NCBI GenBank assembly: GCA_020050835.1
Contig: JAGVKB010000081.1
Span: forward strand, 1 to 64,000
DNA from: Candidatus Obscuribacterales bacterium
GTDB lineage: Bacteria > Cyanobacteriota > Vampirovibrionia > Obscuribacterales > Obscuribacteraceae
Direction: 5' to 3'
DNA: 64,000 bases
A program made the translations under genes and the position numbers. Positions 29,940 through 38,470 of the stretch are shown here, piece after piece. Within the stretch, counting starts at the first letter, position 1. Each line of letters starts with the position of its first letter. The notes beneath the pieces were generated by a model. That model worked only from the letters and a program-made list of their open reading frames with translations, was not told where the DNA came from and did not search any database.

Positions 29940-30893
29940 ATGCAAGAACCGCAAGCCTGTATCGAAGTGAAGGACCTGGTCAAGACATATAAGCGCGGTG
30001 AGTTGCGAGCGCTCGATGGCGTAAATCTCTCGATTGAGAACGGTCAAGTGTTCGGATTGATCGGTCCGAACGGAGCCGGCAAGAGTACTTTGATTGGCTG
30101 CTTGCTAGGACTGTTGCGTCCGGACAGCGGCACAATCACAATCTTGAACAAGCCGGCCGACTTTCTGTCAGTGCGCCAGATCACTGGATACGTCCCGGAA
30201 CGTCCGGATTTTGAGGGGTGGATGACAGGACGGCTCTTTCTCGAGTATCACCACATGCTTTCCAGGCGTGACAAGACAAGCATGCACGAAGAGATTGAAG
30301 CCTGTTTGCAAGAAGTGGAGTTGGACCCATCCGCCTGGAACCGCAAGCTGGGAACTTACTCTCGCGGCATGTTGCAAAGGTTGAGCCTTGCCCAATGCCT
30401 GATCGGCAAGCCGAAGCTATTACTACTAGATGAACCGACACTCGGTCTTGATCCGACCGGCGTCGCCGTCGTTCGCAAGATGGTGGCTAACTTTCGAAAA
30501 TCCGGCATTACTGCCATCATCAACTCACATCAACTCGATGAAGTAGAGCGCGAATGCGATCAAGTCGCCTTCATGAGGCAAGGCAAGATCGAACAGATTG
30601 AGAATCTCAGAAGCAGCCCGATCGGAGCCTATGTTCTCTTCGTGCGTTGGACTGATGATGAAAGCAACGGTCACTCCTCAGAAAACGTCGCTCAACTGGC
30701 ACAATCAATTGGAGTCTCACTTAAGGAAGGAAATCGTTGCTGGGCACGATTCTCCGTCAACGGCGGTCAGGAAGCAGCACGCTTGATCAAGGAGATGGTA
30801 TCAGCCGGATATCCGGTCGAAGAAGCAGTAACGGAGCGTACTCGGCTGGAGAAACTGTTCGAGCGGAAGACAAACGGGGAGCAGTCCGAATGA
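29940..30893 (+). CDS. ABC transporter ATP-binding protein
   Basis: This is a 317-residue ATPase subunit of an ABC-2-type exporter. It shows Walker A (GPNGAGKST, about residues 41-49), the Q-loop region, the ABC signature as YSRGMLQRLSLAQ, Walker B (LLLLDEPTLGLDP) and the switch His in NSHQLDEVE. A C-terminal extension of about 90 residues after the nucleotide-binding fold is typical of the ABC-2/drug-export group. The ATP-binding gene overlaps the permease gene by ATGA, and a thioredoxin-like gene follows, so the three form one operon. Substrate is not evident. Confidence 0.94.
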   Translation: MQEPQACIEVKDLVKTYKRGELRALDGVNLSIENGQVFGLIGPNGAGKSTLIGCLLGLLRPDSGTITILNKPADFLSVRQITGYVPERPDFEGWMTGRLFLEYHHMLSRRDKTSMHEEIEACLQEVELDPSAWNRKLGTYSRGMLQRLSLAQCLIGKPKLLLLDEPTLGLDPTGVAVVRKMVANFRKSGITAIINSHQLDEVERECDQVAFMRQGKIEQIENLRSSPIGAYVLFVRWTDDESNGHSSENVAQLAQSIGVSLKEGNRCWARFSVNGGQEAARLIKEMVSAGYPVEEAVTERTRLEKLFERKTNGEQSE

Positions 30894-31687
30894 ATCTGGC
30901 TATTTTGAAGTTCACCACGATGTCTTGTTTCTTGGACCAGATCAAGGTCGCATATGTAATTCTCCTTGGATTTGTGGTGCCGGTCGGCATGAAATGGGTC
31001 AGCCTTTATCATGGGGTCGCCGAATCGCAAACATTCGAGATGCTTACGGGCACAGTCGGTGTTTCTTTCGTTCTGACCGGTCTTTGCCTGGGTGTGGCAG
31101 GCAACAGCGCAGTCGCTGGCGGCAAGGGCGGTGAATGCCTCTCATTGCTCTTCACACGACCGCTGACTCGAGCGGAATACGTAATCACCAAGTGGGTAGC
31201 GATTGCCCTTACATGTGGTGCGATCACAGCGGCGCAGAACTTCATGGTGGCTGTACTTGGAAGTTGCTTCGGCGAAGAGTGGACTCTATCGCTAGTGCTC
31301 GGCCAGATGCTGGAAAGGTTTCTCGATGCCGGTATCCTGTCTGCGGCCTTCATGCTCACCATCTTTGCGCGCAATTGGCTGTTTCAATCGACGGCGATAG
31401 TGCTTTTCTATGTCTGGCTGGTCGGTCAAACATTGCCACCGGTCAGCATCGCCGGACCCAACATGTCCGGCACCGATAAAGTCTCCTTAGGCGCAACGGA
31501 TCTATTGCTCAAGACTTCTCAGTTGGTCGGCGATTTCATCCTGCCGACCGTTCACGTTTACGACGCGGCGAATGCAGCTGTATTTCCTTGGGGTGCGCTA
31601 TTTGCCTATGTTTCCACGCTACTACTCTATCTGGTCGGCGCCATCGCCATAACGAACAAACGAGACTTTTTCTATGGAACGAACTGA
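30890..31687 (+). CDS. ABC-2-type transporter permease
   Basis: The start is the ATG at 30,890 overlapping the ATPase stop, with GGGGAGC upstream; the longer open frame from 30,737 runs through the ATPase gene and is spurious. The product is about 265 residues with roughly six hydrophobic segments, the first at IKVAYVILLGFVVPVG and the last at YVSTLLLYLVGAIAI before a short charged C-terminus. A conserved-looking loop (SLLFTRPLTRAEYVITKW) matches the usual cytoplasmic coupling segment of ABC-2 permeases, where the permease meets the ATPase. It forms the membrane channel for the ATPase encoded just upstream. The 3' end overlaps the thioredoxin-like gene by 14 bases. Confidence 0.85.
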   Translation: MNLAILKFTTMSCFLDQIKVAYVILLGFVVPVGMKWVSLYHGVAESQTFEMLTGTVGVSFVLTGLCLGVAGNSAVAGGKGGECLSLLFTRPLTRAEYVITKWVAIALTCGAITAAQNFMVAVLGSCFGEEWTLSLVLGQMLERFLDAGILSAAFMLTIFARNWLFQSTAIVLFYVWLVGQTLPPVSIAGPNMSGTDKVSLGATDLLLKTSQLVGDFILPTVHVYDAANAAVFPWGALFAYVSTLLLYLVGAIAITNKRDFFYGTN

Positions 31688-32168
31688 CGACATCTCAACG
31701 GCCACCATGCCGCGCAACTTGGTGATCCTAACCGCCGTCATGCTTTTGGTTCGCATCATCTTGGTGCCGTTCGAGTTGAGCGCCGCAAAGGCTCCGACTG
31801 CGAGCATTCCCTGGATAGAAGTAGCCAAGTACGCTCCCGCCCAAAACCCTGACAAGAAACTACTTTTGCTTGAATTCGGAGCTGACTGGTGCGAGCCCTG
31901 TAAAAGGATGGAACGCTCTATATTGAGCAACAAAGAGATAGCATCAATGATCAGCACCAGATTCATTCCAATCCAAGTTAGAGACAGGCTAAAAGAAGAT
32001 GGAAAGAATACACAGCAGATAGCCGATCTCGAAAAGAAGTTTCACGTGTTTGCCTTCCCGACTATCGTCGTGACAACAGCGGATGGTGAGGCGGTAGCGA
32101 CCCTGGTGGGCAGCGCCTCCGCGCTATCGACGGTTCACTTTCTGTCCAGAGCGGCAAGACCTCGATAG
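31674..32168 (+). CDS. Membrane-anchored thioredoxin-fold protein
   Basis: 164 residues. An N-terminal membrane helix (NLVILTAVMLLVRIILVPF) places the rest in the periplasm. The domain is a thioredoxin fold with active site FGADWCEPCKRME (CxxC, Cys at about residues 77 and 80) and a cis-proline in FAFPTIVV. The sequence resembles the DsbD C-terminal domain and thiol:disulfide carriers that keep cysteines reduced. It overlaps the ABC permease gene by 14 bases, so it is translated with the transporter. A role in redox handling of whatever the transporter exports or assembles is possible but not shown. Confidence 0.85.
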   Translation: MERTDDISTATMPRNLVILTAVMLLVRIILVPFELSAAKAPTASIPWIEVAKYAPAQNPDKKLLLLEFGADWCEPCKRMERSILSNKEIASMISTRFIPIQVRDRLKEDGKNTQQIADLEKKFHVFAFPTIVVTTADGEAVATLVGSASALSTVHFLSRAARPR

Positions 32169-32244
32169 AAAGTTAGCGGTTTGATGAAAGTTTTCCCGCC
32201 TGCGGGGAAGAATGATTCTAACAGGCGGCTTGGAGCACACTGAG

Positions 32245-32568
32245 ATGGAATTGATCCTTCTGGCATTAGTCCTGGCAATCTTTCTGTCGGTTTCGCCGGT
32301 CAGAACCAAGACCAGCAGCGTCACCGGAAGGCCGGCTGCAATTTGGCGTCACGTCGATCTCGATGAGATCAGACACTCTCGGCCATTTACATCAATCGAT
32401 CCGAACGCGCTGCAAAAGCTGACGGTCGACGAGGCAGAGCGAGCACACATACCGCGCTCGATACCGACGATCGAACAGGACAATGTCGAAACCGTCACTT
32501 ACAAGAACGTCAAAATGACAGCAATAGCCCGCGGTGAATTGCTCTTGCTCCGGATAGACGAGCAGTAA
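32245..32568 (+). CDS. Small membrane-anchored hypothetical protein
   Basis: About 107 residues from the ATG at 32,245, which is followed at once by a hydrophobic anchor (MELILLALVLAIFLSVSPV); an earlier ATG at 32,212 adds eleven polar residues. The remainder is polar, with no cysteine and no recognised motif. A small hairpin (TTCCCGC / GCGGGGAA, near 32,193-32,210) lies between it and the thioredoxin gene. It ends 8 bases from the convergent 315-residue gene. I do not recognise a family. Confidence 0.55.
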   Translation: MELILLALVLAIFLSVSPVRTKTSSVTGRPAAIWRHVDLDEIRHSRPFTSIDPNALQKLTVDEAERAHIPRSIPTIEQDNVETVTYKNVKMTAIARGELLLLRIDEQ

Positions 32569-32575
32569 AGGCGCC

Positions 32576-33523
32576 TCAGCGGACCGCCCCCTTGCCGAGA
32601 AACTCTGTCAGACTGAGATTGCGATTACCGTCGGCAAGAGCAAGCAGCAACACAGGAATCGGCACCAGAATCAATATGGTTTCGCTCTGGAATCTAGGCA
32701 TAGCTTCACTTAGCAAGAACGCCCGCCGGCTCCCTTGATAGTGCGCTGCGGCCCAGAAAGCTCTCGGGTCCTTGCGCATTGGAATCACAGATAAAGGCAC
32801 AACATTGGCTTCTGATAGCGAAAAATTCAAACAGCCGAGCGCGATATCAGAATCTCGGGTAACAGTCTTATAGAGGTCGAGCACCGTCTCGACAATCGTT
32901 AGCGCTTCAATTCGATCGACCGACACAGCCTTGGACTTATACTTGTGCGCGATCAGTGATTTGAGAACACGAGCCATAATCAGATCTGCGAGATAAATTC
33001 GCAGATAAGGATCGGTCGCTCCTTCGACTGTTCGGTGCAGGCAATTAATCAGCATCTCCAGCTTTGCATCCGGCAGCTGAGCAAGCTCGCAGTAATAGTG
33101 AATGAGAGCCTTAACTTCGGTATCCGCATCCAGACTCTTGAAGACGCGTTGATTCTCTGCCAGCGCTCCACCTACAAGCCACTTTCGCTCCAGGTCTACA
33201 TCGATAAACTGGCTGTTGACACGGATCTCCTTCAGACCTTTGGGATGATAATAGTGTCGTCTGGAATCAACTCCACCTTCAAATCGGAAGTAAAAACCAT
33301 CTCCGTCCAACTCTTGTACCAGCCTGACTCCAGGCGGCAAAGCGCCAACGCTGAGCGCCTTGACTGCGAAAACGGCAAGTAGCTTGGACTCGAACTCGGG
33401 GTCGTTGTACTTCAGCTCAAGCAGCTCCGCAACAGCGGCTGCCGGTGCGAAACTAGTGACGCCTTCTTGACCGGACAAATTACCGGCAGGCAAATGTTGG
33501 AAATTGATGGCCGGAGTATCCAT
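32576..33523 (-). CDS. Hypothetical protein, 315 residues
   Basis: No family recognised. The protein begins MDTPAINFQHLPAGN, has no signal peptide, and consists of alternating predicted helices with one short strongly hydrophobic segment near the C-terminus (ETILILVPIPVLLLALADG). A middle part of strands and turns (DGDGFYFRFEGGVDSRRHYYHP) is followed by helical blocks that contain EMLINCLHRTVEGATDP. The base composition matches its neighbours. It is convergent with the small membrane protein and 130 bases from the downstream end of the cytochrome gene, so it is likely a single-gene unit. Confidence 0.6.
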   Translation of the reverse strand: MDTPAINFQHLPAGNLSGQEGVTSFAPAAAVAELLELKYNDPEFESKLLAVFAVKALSVGALPPGVRLVQELDGDGFYFRFEGGVDSRRHYYHPKGLKEIRVNSQFIDVDLERKWLVGGALAENQRVFKSLDADTEVKALIHYYCELAQLPDAKLEMLINCLHRTVEGATDPYLRIYLADLIMARVLKSLIAHKYKSKAVSVDRIEALTIVETVLDLYKTVTRDSDIALGCLNFSLSEANVVPLSVIPMRKDPRAFWAAAHYQGSRRAFLLSEAMPRFQSETILILVPIPVLLLALADGNRNLSLTEFLGKGAVR

Positions 33524-33654
33524 GTCCGTCTATCTTGCCCTCAAGGGAGCCGTACGTCGGTCGACTGATTGGCGGCGGCGTAAATCACACTTAGCCTTAC
33601 TATCCCGATTAGGATATCAAACGTCAATGCGGAAACCACCATGACCGACCAGCT

Positions 33655-34419
33655 TTAACCTTTCTTGCCGGCAGAAAGCTCAGCCAGATACTTCACGATT
33701 GACTCGATCTCTTTGGCGGTCAGCGGACCGCCTGCATCCTCGAGGAATCCAGGCATGGACAGGTGCTTCTTGCTGCCGTAGGAAGTAACTTGCTTGACAT
33801 GCGCGGCAACAGCTGGCGTGTTGTAGTCTCTTGGCGCAAGCGCCGGACCGACTGCACCCTGAGCCCTATCGCCATGACACATTGCGCAGTCGGCTTTGAA
33901 GAGGTCCTCCCCTTCGAGCCCCAAACCCATCTTCCAGTGACAAACGGCACATTTACCTTGAAAGAGTTTGAGACGATCGGCAGCAGTGAGATCTTTGTGT
34001 AGATTCGCCACCGTAGCAGTAATGAAAACAGACGATTTCGCAGCAGCCGGATCGTTGGAGTAGACTTCAATCTCCTTGGTCACCGTTCCTTGCTTAATCG
34101 ACGTGTCCAGGACCACGACCAGGTCTTCGGCTCGTCCCGGCTGGATTTTGCTCACCTTCATAGTAGGCACCGTACAACCGCATGAGGTGAGCACTTTCTC
34201 GATGACCAAAGTGGTGTCGCCCAGATTGCGGATCTTGAAAGTATGGCTAATCTTGACTCCTTCCTTCACTTTACCGAAGTCGAAGCGAGGATTATCAAAG
34301 GCGATGTGTGGACCGGCTGAGACTTTCGGCGGTTTCGAAAGCACAGCGCAAGTCGAGCCAACACAACAGAGAACTGCCGACAAAAGGATTGCTAAAAGTT
34401 GAATGCGCGAGGTAAGCAT
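33655..34419 (-). CDS. Secreted DUF1573-cytochrome c fusion with two CxxCH motifs
   Basis: About 254 residues; ATG 34,419 is chosen because it starts a signal peptide (MLTSRIQLLAILLSAVLCCVGSTCA). The first domain is DUF1573-like, an immunoglobulin-type fold, with FGKVKEGVKISHTFKIRNLGD and the hallmark SCGCT. The second is a c-type cytochrome with heme-binding CAMCH and likely axial Met in MPGF, followed by the usual C-terminal helix (ESIVKYLAEL). A further CAVCH lies only 24 residues before CAMCH, in the repeated frame LFxxxCAxCH, so a second heme may bind. It is exported to the periplasm, where it probably takes part in electron transfer. The partner is not in the window. Confidence 0.85.
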   Translation of the reverse strand: MLTSRIQLLAILLSAVLCCVGSTCAVLSKPPKVSAGPHIAFDNPRFDFGKVKEGVKISHTFKIRNLGDTTLVIEKVLTSCGCTVPTMKVSKIQPGRAEDLVVVLDTSIKQGTVTKEIEVYSNDPAAAKSSVFITATVANLHKDLTAADRLKLFQGKCAVCHWKMGLGLEGEDLFKADCAMCHGDRAQGAVGPALAPRDYNTPAVAAHVKQVTSYGSKKHLSMPGFLEDAGGPLTAKEIESIVKYLAELSAGKKG

Positions 34420-34530
34420 CGTTGGGTGCCATTTTCTCACACATACATGAGATTCGACCTGCACCCAGCCGCCTTCGCTTCTGCTTTGACGACGTGGTTC
34501 GCTCTCGCCGAGCGCCTTCGGTCTATGCAG

Positions 34531-34947
34531 TTAATCGGCAATGAGCGCGCCAATTTCTTGAATTGCACTGTTCTCTCTCGACAACTCCGCCCGCAGCCGA
34601 TCGATCTCGTGGCGAACTAGCTCTATGTCCCGTGAGTCTTGCCGGTTGGCGATCATGTCTCCTTTGCCGCCGCTATATTCGTAGTCTTCCTTTAAAAAAC
34701 CCTCTTCACGCCACAACCAACTCAAACGCGAGGCAATCTCATTGCGGCGCATTGAGTGGGTGTGATAACACCTTTCGAGCGCGGCAGTCGAGAGAGTAGT
34801 CTGACTTTCATTGGCAGCGACAATTGGAGCTTCAGCAAAAGCGCAAACTCCAGCGGACAGATAAAGGCAAAGTCCAAGCAAGCCGGCCAAAGCTGCCATC
34901 GCTTGAAGGCTTGGAGTAACAAAAGTATTTGAGCGCCTGATTATCAT
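34531..34947 (-). CDS. Secreted hypothetical protein with C-terminal coiled coil
   Basis: 138 residues. The N-terminus has a signal-like hydrophobic stretch (LAGLLGLCLYLSAGVCAFA) with a cleavage site after AFA. The mature part is helical and charged, and its end (IELVRHEIDRLRAELSRENSAIQEIG) has heptad spacing of hydrophobics, consistent with a short coiled coil. No family is recognised. The gene starts at 34,947, close upstream of a 420-base gap. Confidence 0.55.
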   Translation of the reverse strand: MIIRRSNTFVTPSLQAMAALAGLLGLCLYLSAGVCAFAEAPIVAANESQTTLSTAALERCYHTHSMRRNEIASRLSWLWREEGFLKEDYEYSGGKGDMIANRQDSRDIELVRHEIDRLRAELSRENSAIQEIGALIAD

Positions 34948-35164
34948 CAGCTGAAATTGAAAGGACTTGCCCTACTTGTTGCGGGCTATATTAACCATGA
35001 AATTTCGGCAGGTATAGTGGGGATTCTACGTAGACAGGGACATAGCCGATCGCAGGTAGCCAACCCGCAACAAGCGAATCAGGCTACTTGACGACAAGAA
35101 TTGCCCGCTAGTTAATGCTGAATCGGCGCCAGTATGGTTCCATTAGGTGGGAAATTCCAGCAGC

Positions 35165-35345
35165 CGGGTCGAAATCTTCGGCGTTGGTTCTGCGTGTCGG
35201 GCTTCCTCCAACTGGCTGTTTATCCAGACACGGGTTCGACTCCCAACAAGTTTGTCTCCAGGGTCCTGCCTTCGGGCAACCAGCACAGGGCCCTGCGGGT
35301 TTAGACCCCCGCCTGGTGCGGTGGACCCTGGAGGCGGACTATTAA
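35165..35345 (+). other. Non-coding segment with nested stem potential upstream of the slipin gene
   Basis: The 424-base gap 34,948-35,371 has no convincing gene. Within it, 35,254-35,266 (GTCTCCAGGGTCC) pairs with 35,323-35,335 over 13 bp with one G-U. Inside are TGCC-TTCG-GGCA (35,268-35,279), ACCAG / CTGGT, and GCGGG / CCCGC stems. To its left, GTGTC / GACAC and CTGG / CCAG pair around 35,193-35,230, followed by a T-loop-like GGGTTCGACTCCC. It is not a standard tRNA, because the acceptor strands do not match. It may be a small RNA or a 5' leader of the downstream gene. Strand and class are uncertain. Confidence 0.4.
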
Positions 35346-35371
35346 GATAGACGTCTCTGGAGCAAGCATGT

Positions 35372-36154
35372 ATGTACGAACCACTATCTGTGCTGATTTT
35401 GACTGTCAGCGGCCTGCTCATTTACAAATCGGTCGTGCGAAAGACAACGGTTTACGAGTACCAGAAGGGCTTACTTTATACCGACGGCAAATTCAAGCGA
35501 TTGCTCGAACCAGGCAACCATCATTACCTCAAGTCGCGTTCTACCGTTTCAATCGTGGACATGCGCTCTTGCCATTTCACGCTTCCCGGCCAGGAGGTGT
35601 TGACGTCCGATAATGTCAGCCTCAAGCTCAGCATCTCAATCCAGTACCGCCTGGGAGATCCCGAAAAGGCTTCTCACAAGGTTCAAAATTACTATCAATC
35701 GCTTTATGCGGTCGTACAGCTGGCGCTTCGCAACGCCGTCAGCCGAGCGAAGGTCGATGAGCTACTGGAAAAGCGCCTGGGCATAGGCAAAGACCTTCTG
35801 GAAGAGTCCCAAAAACTTGCCGTCGAGTTTGGATTGATAATCGAAGCAATTGACGTCAAGGACGTGATGTTTCCGGGGGAATTGAAAAAAATCTTTGCCG
35901 AGGTGGTGCGCGCCCAGAAGGAGGGTCAAGCTGCACTCGAACGAGCCCGCGGAGAGCAAGCCGCTCTGCGCAGCCTTGCCAACGCGGCCAAACTGCTGGA
36001 GGACAATCCGGCACTTATGAATTTGAGAATCCTGCAATCCCTATCTAATTCGAACTCCGGCACCAGTCCAACCGTAGTACTGGGAGTTCCACAAGGATTA
36101 GTTCCGCTTTCAGGCAAGGGAAACAAGGGCAACACAGCCGCCGATAGCAATTGA
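35372..36154 (+). CDS. Slipin/stomatin-like SPFH (Band 7) membrane protein
   Basis: 260 residues. An N-terminal membrane segment (LSVLILTVSGLLIYKSVV) is followed by the SPFH/Band 7 domain: VYEYQKGLLYTDGKFKRLLEPG, then VDMRSCHFTLPGQEVLTSDNVSLKLSISIQYRL, and the helical tail that ends in ERARGEQAALRSLANAAKLL, which carries the slipin-type AxxxRGEQAALRSLANAA region. Such proteins form oligomeric scaffolds in membranes and often work with NfeD-type proteins, none of which is adjacent here. The ATG at 35,372 follows GGAG by about nine bases. The low-complexity C-terminus (GKGNKGNTAADSN) is probably disordered. Confidence 0.87.
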   Translation: MYEPLSVLILTVSGLLIYKSVVRKTTVYEYQKGLLYTDGKFKRLLEPGNHHYLKSRSTVSIVDMRSCHFTLPGQEVLTSDNVSLKLSISIQYRLGDPEKASHKVQNYYQSLYAVVQLALRNAVSRAKVDELLEKRLGIGKDLLEESQKLAVEFGLIIEAIDVKDVMFPGELKKIFAEVVRAQKEGQAALERARGEQAALRSLANAAKLLEDNPALMNLRILQSLSNSNSGTSPTVVLGVPQGLVPLSGKGNKGNTAADSN

Positions 36155-36230
36155 GATCAGAAACCAAGCATGGCGCTACGGTCGCCTTCAGCGCGGCCAC
36201 GTAAGATTAGGCTCCCGACGTTTATGGCAT

Positions 36231-38123
36231 ATGATTAGGGTTGGAAGCGAATCTGGCGTAGGCGCAGATAAAGTGCATTCAGACGACCTAGCAAAATCTC
36301 TTCAAAAGAAGTCCTGCAAGAGCTGCAGCCAAGAATTTACTGGAACAGCAGTCGTCTGTCCGCACGACGGAACTCTTTTGACACCGGTAGTCTCCGACCA
36401 TTTGATCGGAACCGTTCTGTCAGACCGCTATAAAGTTCTGTCGGTCGCGGGCAAAGGAGGCATGGGAACCGTCTACAAGGGCACACACATGCTGATGGAC
36501 CGCACCGTGGCGATCAAGATGCTGCACGCCCACCTCATCTCCGACGCTCACGCCCTGCAACGATTTCAGCAAGAAGCCAAGGCATCCTGCGCGCTTACCC
36601 ATCCGAACATCATTTCGGTTTTCGATTTCGGGATAGCCCCGGAAGGACAGCCATACCTGGTGATGGAGTACTTGAAAGGTCACAGCCTGGCGGAAATTCT
36701 CGAAAGAGAGAAAACATTGCGCCCGGCACGCGCTCTGCACATCTTCATTCAAACTTGCGACGCGCTCACGCACGCGCATGCTAATGGCGTCGTACACCGC
36801 GACTTGAAGCCGAGCAATATCGTGCTTACCTTCTCCGGCGAAGACAAGAACTTTGTAAAAATAGTCGACTTTGGCATCGCCAAACTACTCCCGTCAGCCG
36901 GGCGAGAGTCGATGCAACTGACCCAGACCGGCGAGGTTTTTGGCAGCCCGCTGTACATGAGCCCGGAACAATGCATGGCCCAAAAACTGGACAACAGAGC
37001 AGACATTTATTCGCTTGGTTGCGTCATCTACGAAACGCTTACCGGCGTTCCGCCGCTGGTTGGAAAGCATAGCGTCGACACGATCCAGAAACATGTAAAT
37101 GAAATGCCTCGCCCGCTGCGCTACGCTAATCCAGACATCTCAGTGCCAGACGGTATGGAGCCGGTTTTGTTTAAGGCTCTGGCAAAGGATCCAAACCAAC
37201 GTTATCAGTCCATGCAAGAGCTAAAGGAGGATCTGGAGAAGGTACGCAGCGGATCTCAGCCCGGCATGGTAGCACCAGCGAACAGACCTGACTCAAAAAG
37301 GCTACCTTCCCAGGAAGCTCCCCGAGAAGAAATACCTGCTGATTCTAGCAAATCTTCCTCGCCGCCAAGACCGCAGGCAACAAGCGGTTTCAATCAGAAA
37401 TTGACCGCATTTAGAGTGATCGCCTTTTTGATTGCAGCGATTCTCTGCGGCGCTGCCTGGGCAACTTACAACGCTTATTGGTATCCGAGCTTCATCGACC
37501 CGTCTTTGCTCTGGCCCTGGTACAACCAAGCACAAGAGACTAGAGTTCAAGCCGGCCAGCTGGACGTTGCCGAAAGATTTGCGATCATGGCTGTGCGGGC
37601 CGCAAATCAGCAGGAAGAGCCGAAACTGCGCATGGCTCGAAGCTTGAATGAGCTGGGAGAGATTTACGTCATGCAGCATCGTTACTCGGATGCCGAGCTG
37701 TCGCTCGAGAAAGCGCTGGCCATCAGAGACCGCGCCGACAGCCTCGACAATCCCGATGCCGTGACGATCATGCTTAATCTCGCCCGCTTGTACAACGTGG
37801 AAGGAAAGCTCTCATTTGCCGAAATGCAATACGAGAAATTAATCACGCATGAAAAACTGATGTTCGGCGAGCAGCATCCGGAAGTAGCAAAAATTCATGC
37901 AGAGCTGGCGGCAGTCTACAACGCCGACGACAAAGCAGCTGAGGCAGAAAAGCAATATCGGCGCGCGCTGACGATTCTCCAGACAGACGAGCGCCGAAAT
38001 CGAGCACTCATCCCCCCCATTCTTCACAACTACGCCAAACTCTTGATCAGCTTAAAGCGCAAGCCGGAGGCGGACAAAATGGAAGGACAAGCATCAATCC
38101 TTCGGCAAACCACAGCCAAGTAG
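36231..38123 (+). CDS. Transmembrane Ser/Thr protein kinase with N-terminal zinc ribbon and C-terminal TPRs
   Basis: 630 residues. Residues about 25-50 hold a small zinc-ribbon-like module (CKSC then VVCPHDG). The kinase domain follows, about 65-330: glycine loop GKGGMGTVYKG, ATP-binding Lys in VAIKML, catalytic loop VHRDLKPSNIVL, DFGIAK and the SPEQ motif of the activation segment. A Pro/Ser-rich linker leads to one membrane helix (FRVIAFLIAAILCGAAWATYN), so the C-terminal part faces the periplasm. That part has at least three TPR units, with the characteristic 7-residue-spaced pattern around LNELGEIYVMQHRYSDAELSLEKAL. Phosphorylation targets are unknown. The zinc-ribbon-kinase-TM-TPR order suits a receptor-type sensor. 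Confidence 0.93.
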   Translation: MIRVGSESGVGADKVHSDDLAKSLQKKSCKSCSQEFTGTAVVCPHDGTLLTPVVSDHLIGTVLSDRYKVLSVAGKGGMGTVYKGTHMLMDRTVAIKMLHAHLISDAHALQRFQQEAKASCALTHPNIISVFDFGIAPEGQPYLVMEYLKGHSLAEILEREKTLRPARALHIFIQTCDALTHAHANGVVHRDLKPSNIVLTFSGEDKNFVKIVDFGIAKLLPSAGRESMQLTQTGEVFGSPLYMSPEQCMAQKLDNRADIYSLGCVIYETLTGVPPLVGKHSVDTIQKHVNEMPRPLRYANPDISVPDGMEPVLFKALAKDPNQRYQSMQELKEDLEKVRSGSQPGMVAPANRPDSKRLPSQEAPREEIPADSSKSSSPPRPQATSGFNQKLTAFRVIAFLIAAILCGAAWATYNAYWYPSFIDPSLLWPWYNQAQETRVQAGQLDVAERFAIMAVRAANQQEEPKLRMARSLNELGEIYVMQHRYSDAELSLEKALAIRDRADSLDNPDAVTIMLNLARLYNVEGKLSFAEMQYEKLITHEKLMFGEQHPEVAKIHAELAAVYNADDKAAEAEKQYRRALTILQTDERRNRALIPPILHNYAKLLISLKRKPEADKMEGQASILRQTTAK

Positions 38124-38470
38124 CTGAAGCACTATATTGAGTGCTCTGTGCCGGCCGCTCCCGAGACCTTCGGCAAACTCCTCCAAGTCTTGAATGGAGA
38201 CAGAGGCACCAGCAGTAATACCAGCATCGGTCGCGGGAAGCTCGGTAAATTCTTCAATGTGCGAAACATCGATAACAAAGCGATCTTTTCATCCCGATAG
38301 ATACCGGCTGCTGTATTACCAAAGACCAATTCGACCGGCGCGTAATCGACCTGCTCGACTGAGAACGTCCCGAACTGTCTGAAGAGTGTTCGAGCCAATC
38401 CAGCCAGCTGCATCGGAGGTAGTTTCCTTAACCTTGCGTCGCGAAAGCGAATCCCTTTCGGCTCTGCCAA
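38094..38470 (-). pseudogene. Decayed fragment of a xanthine-dehydrogenase/CoxM-type FAD-binding domain
   Basis: Reading the minus strand from 38,470, the frame contains APVELVFGNTAAGIYRDEK, and after a one-base shift continues as DRFVIDVSHIEEFTELPATD then AGITAGASVSIQDLEEFAEG. This fits the first part of the FAD_binding_5 domain (molybdopterin dehydrogenase/XDH), which has K/ELVxGNTxxGI, then VIDVSxIPEL, then GIxxGAxxxIxxLE. The break lies in the run GATGAAAAGATCGC; five As instead of four restore the frame. Beyond DLEEF homology is lost and the antisense reading runs into the kinase gene. A probable remnant, or an indel error; there is no intact partner gene nearby. Confidence 0.5.

Noticed and set aside
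30737-30889. N-terminal extension of the ABC permease frame to 30,737
   Set aside because: It runs through the ATPase gene in another frame; the ATG at 30,890 gives coupled translation.
35231-35260. Possible tRNA at the GGGTTCGACTCCC sequence
   Set aside because: The T-stem pairs only three bases and no 5' acceptor strand complements the following sequence.
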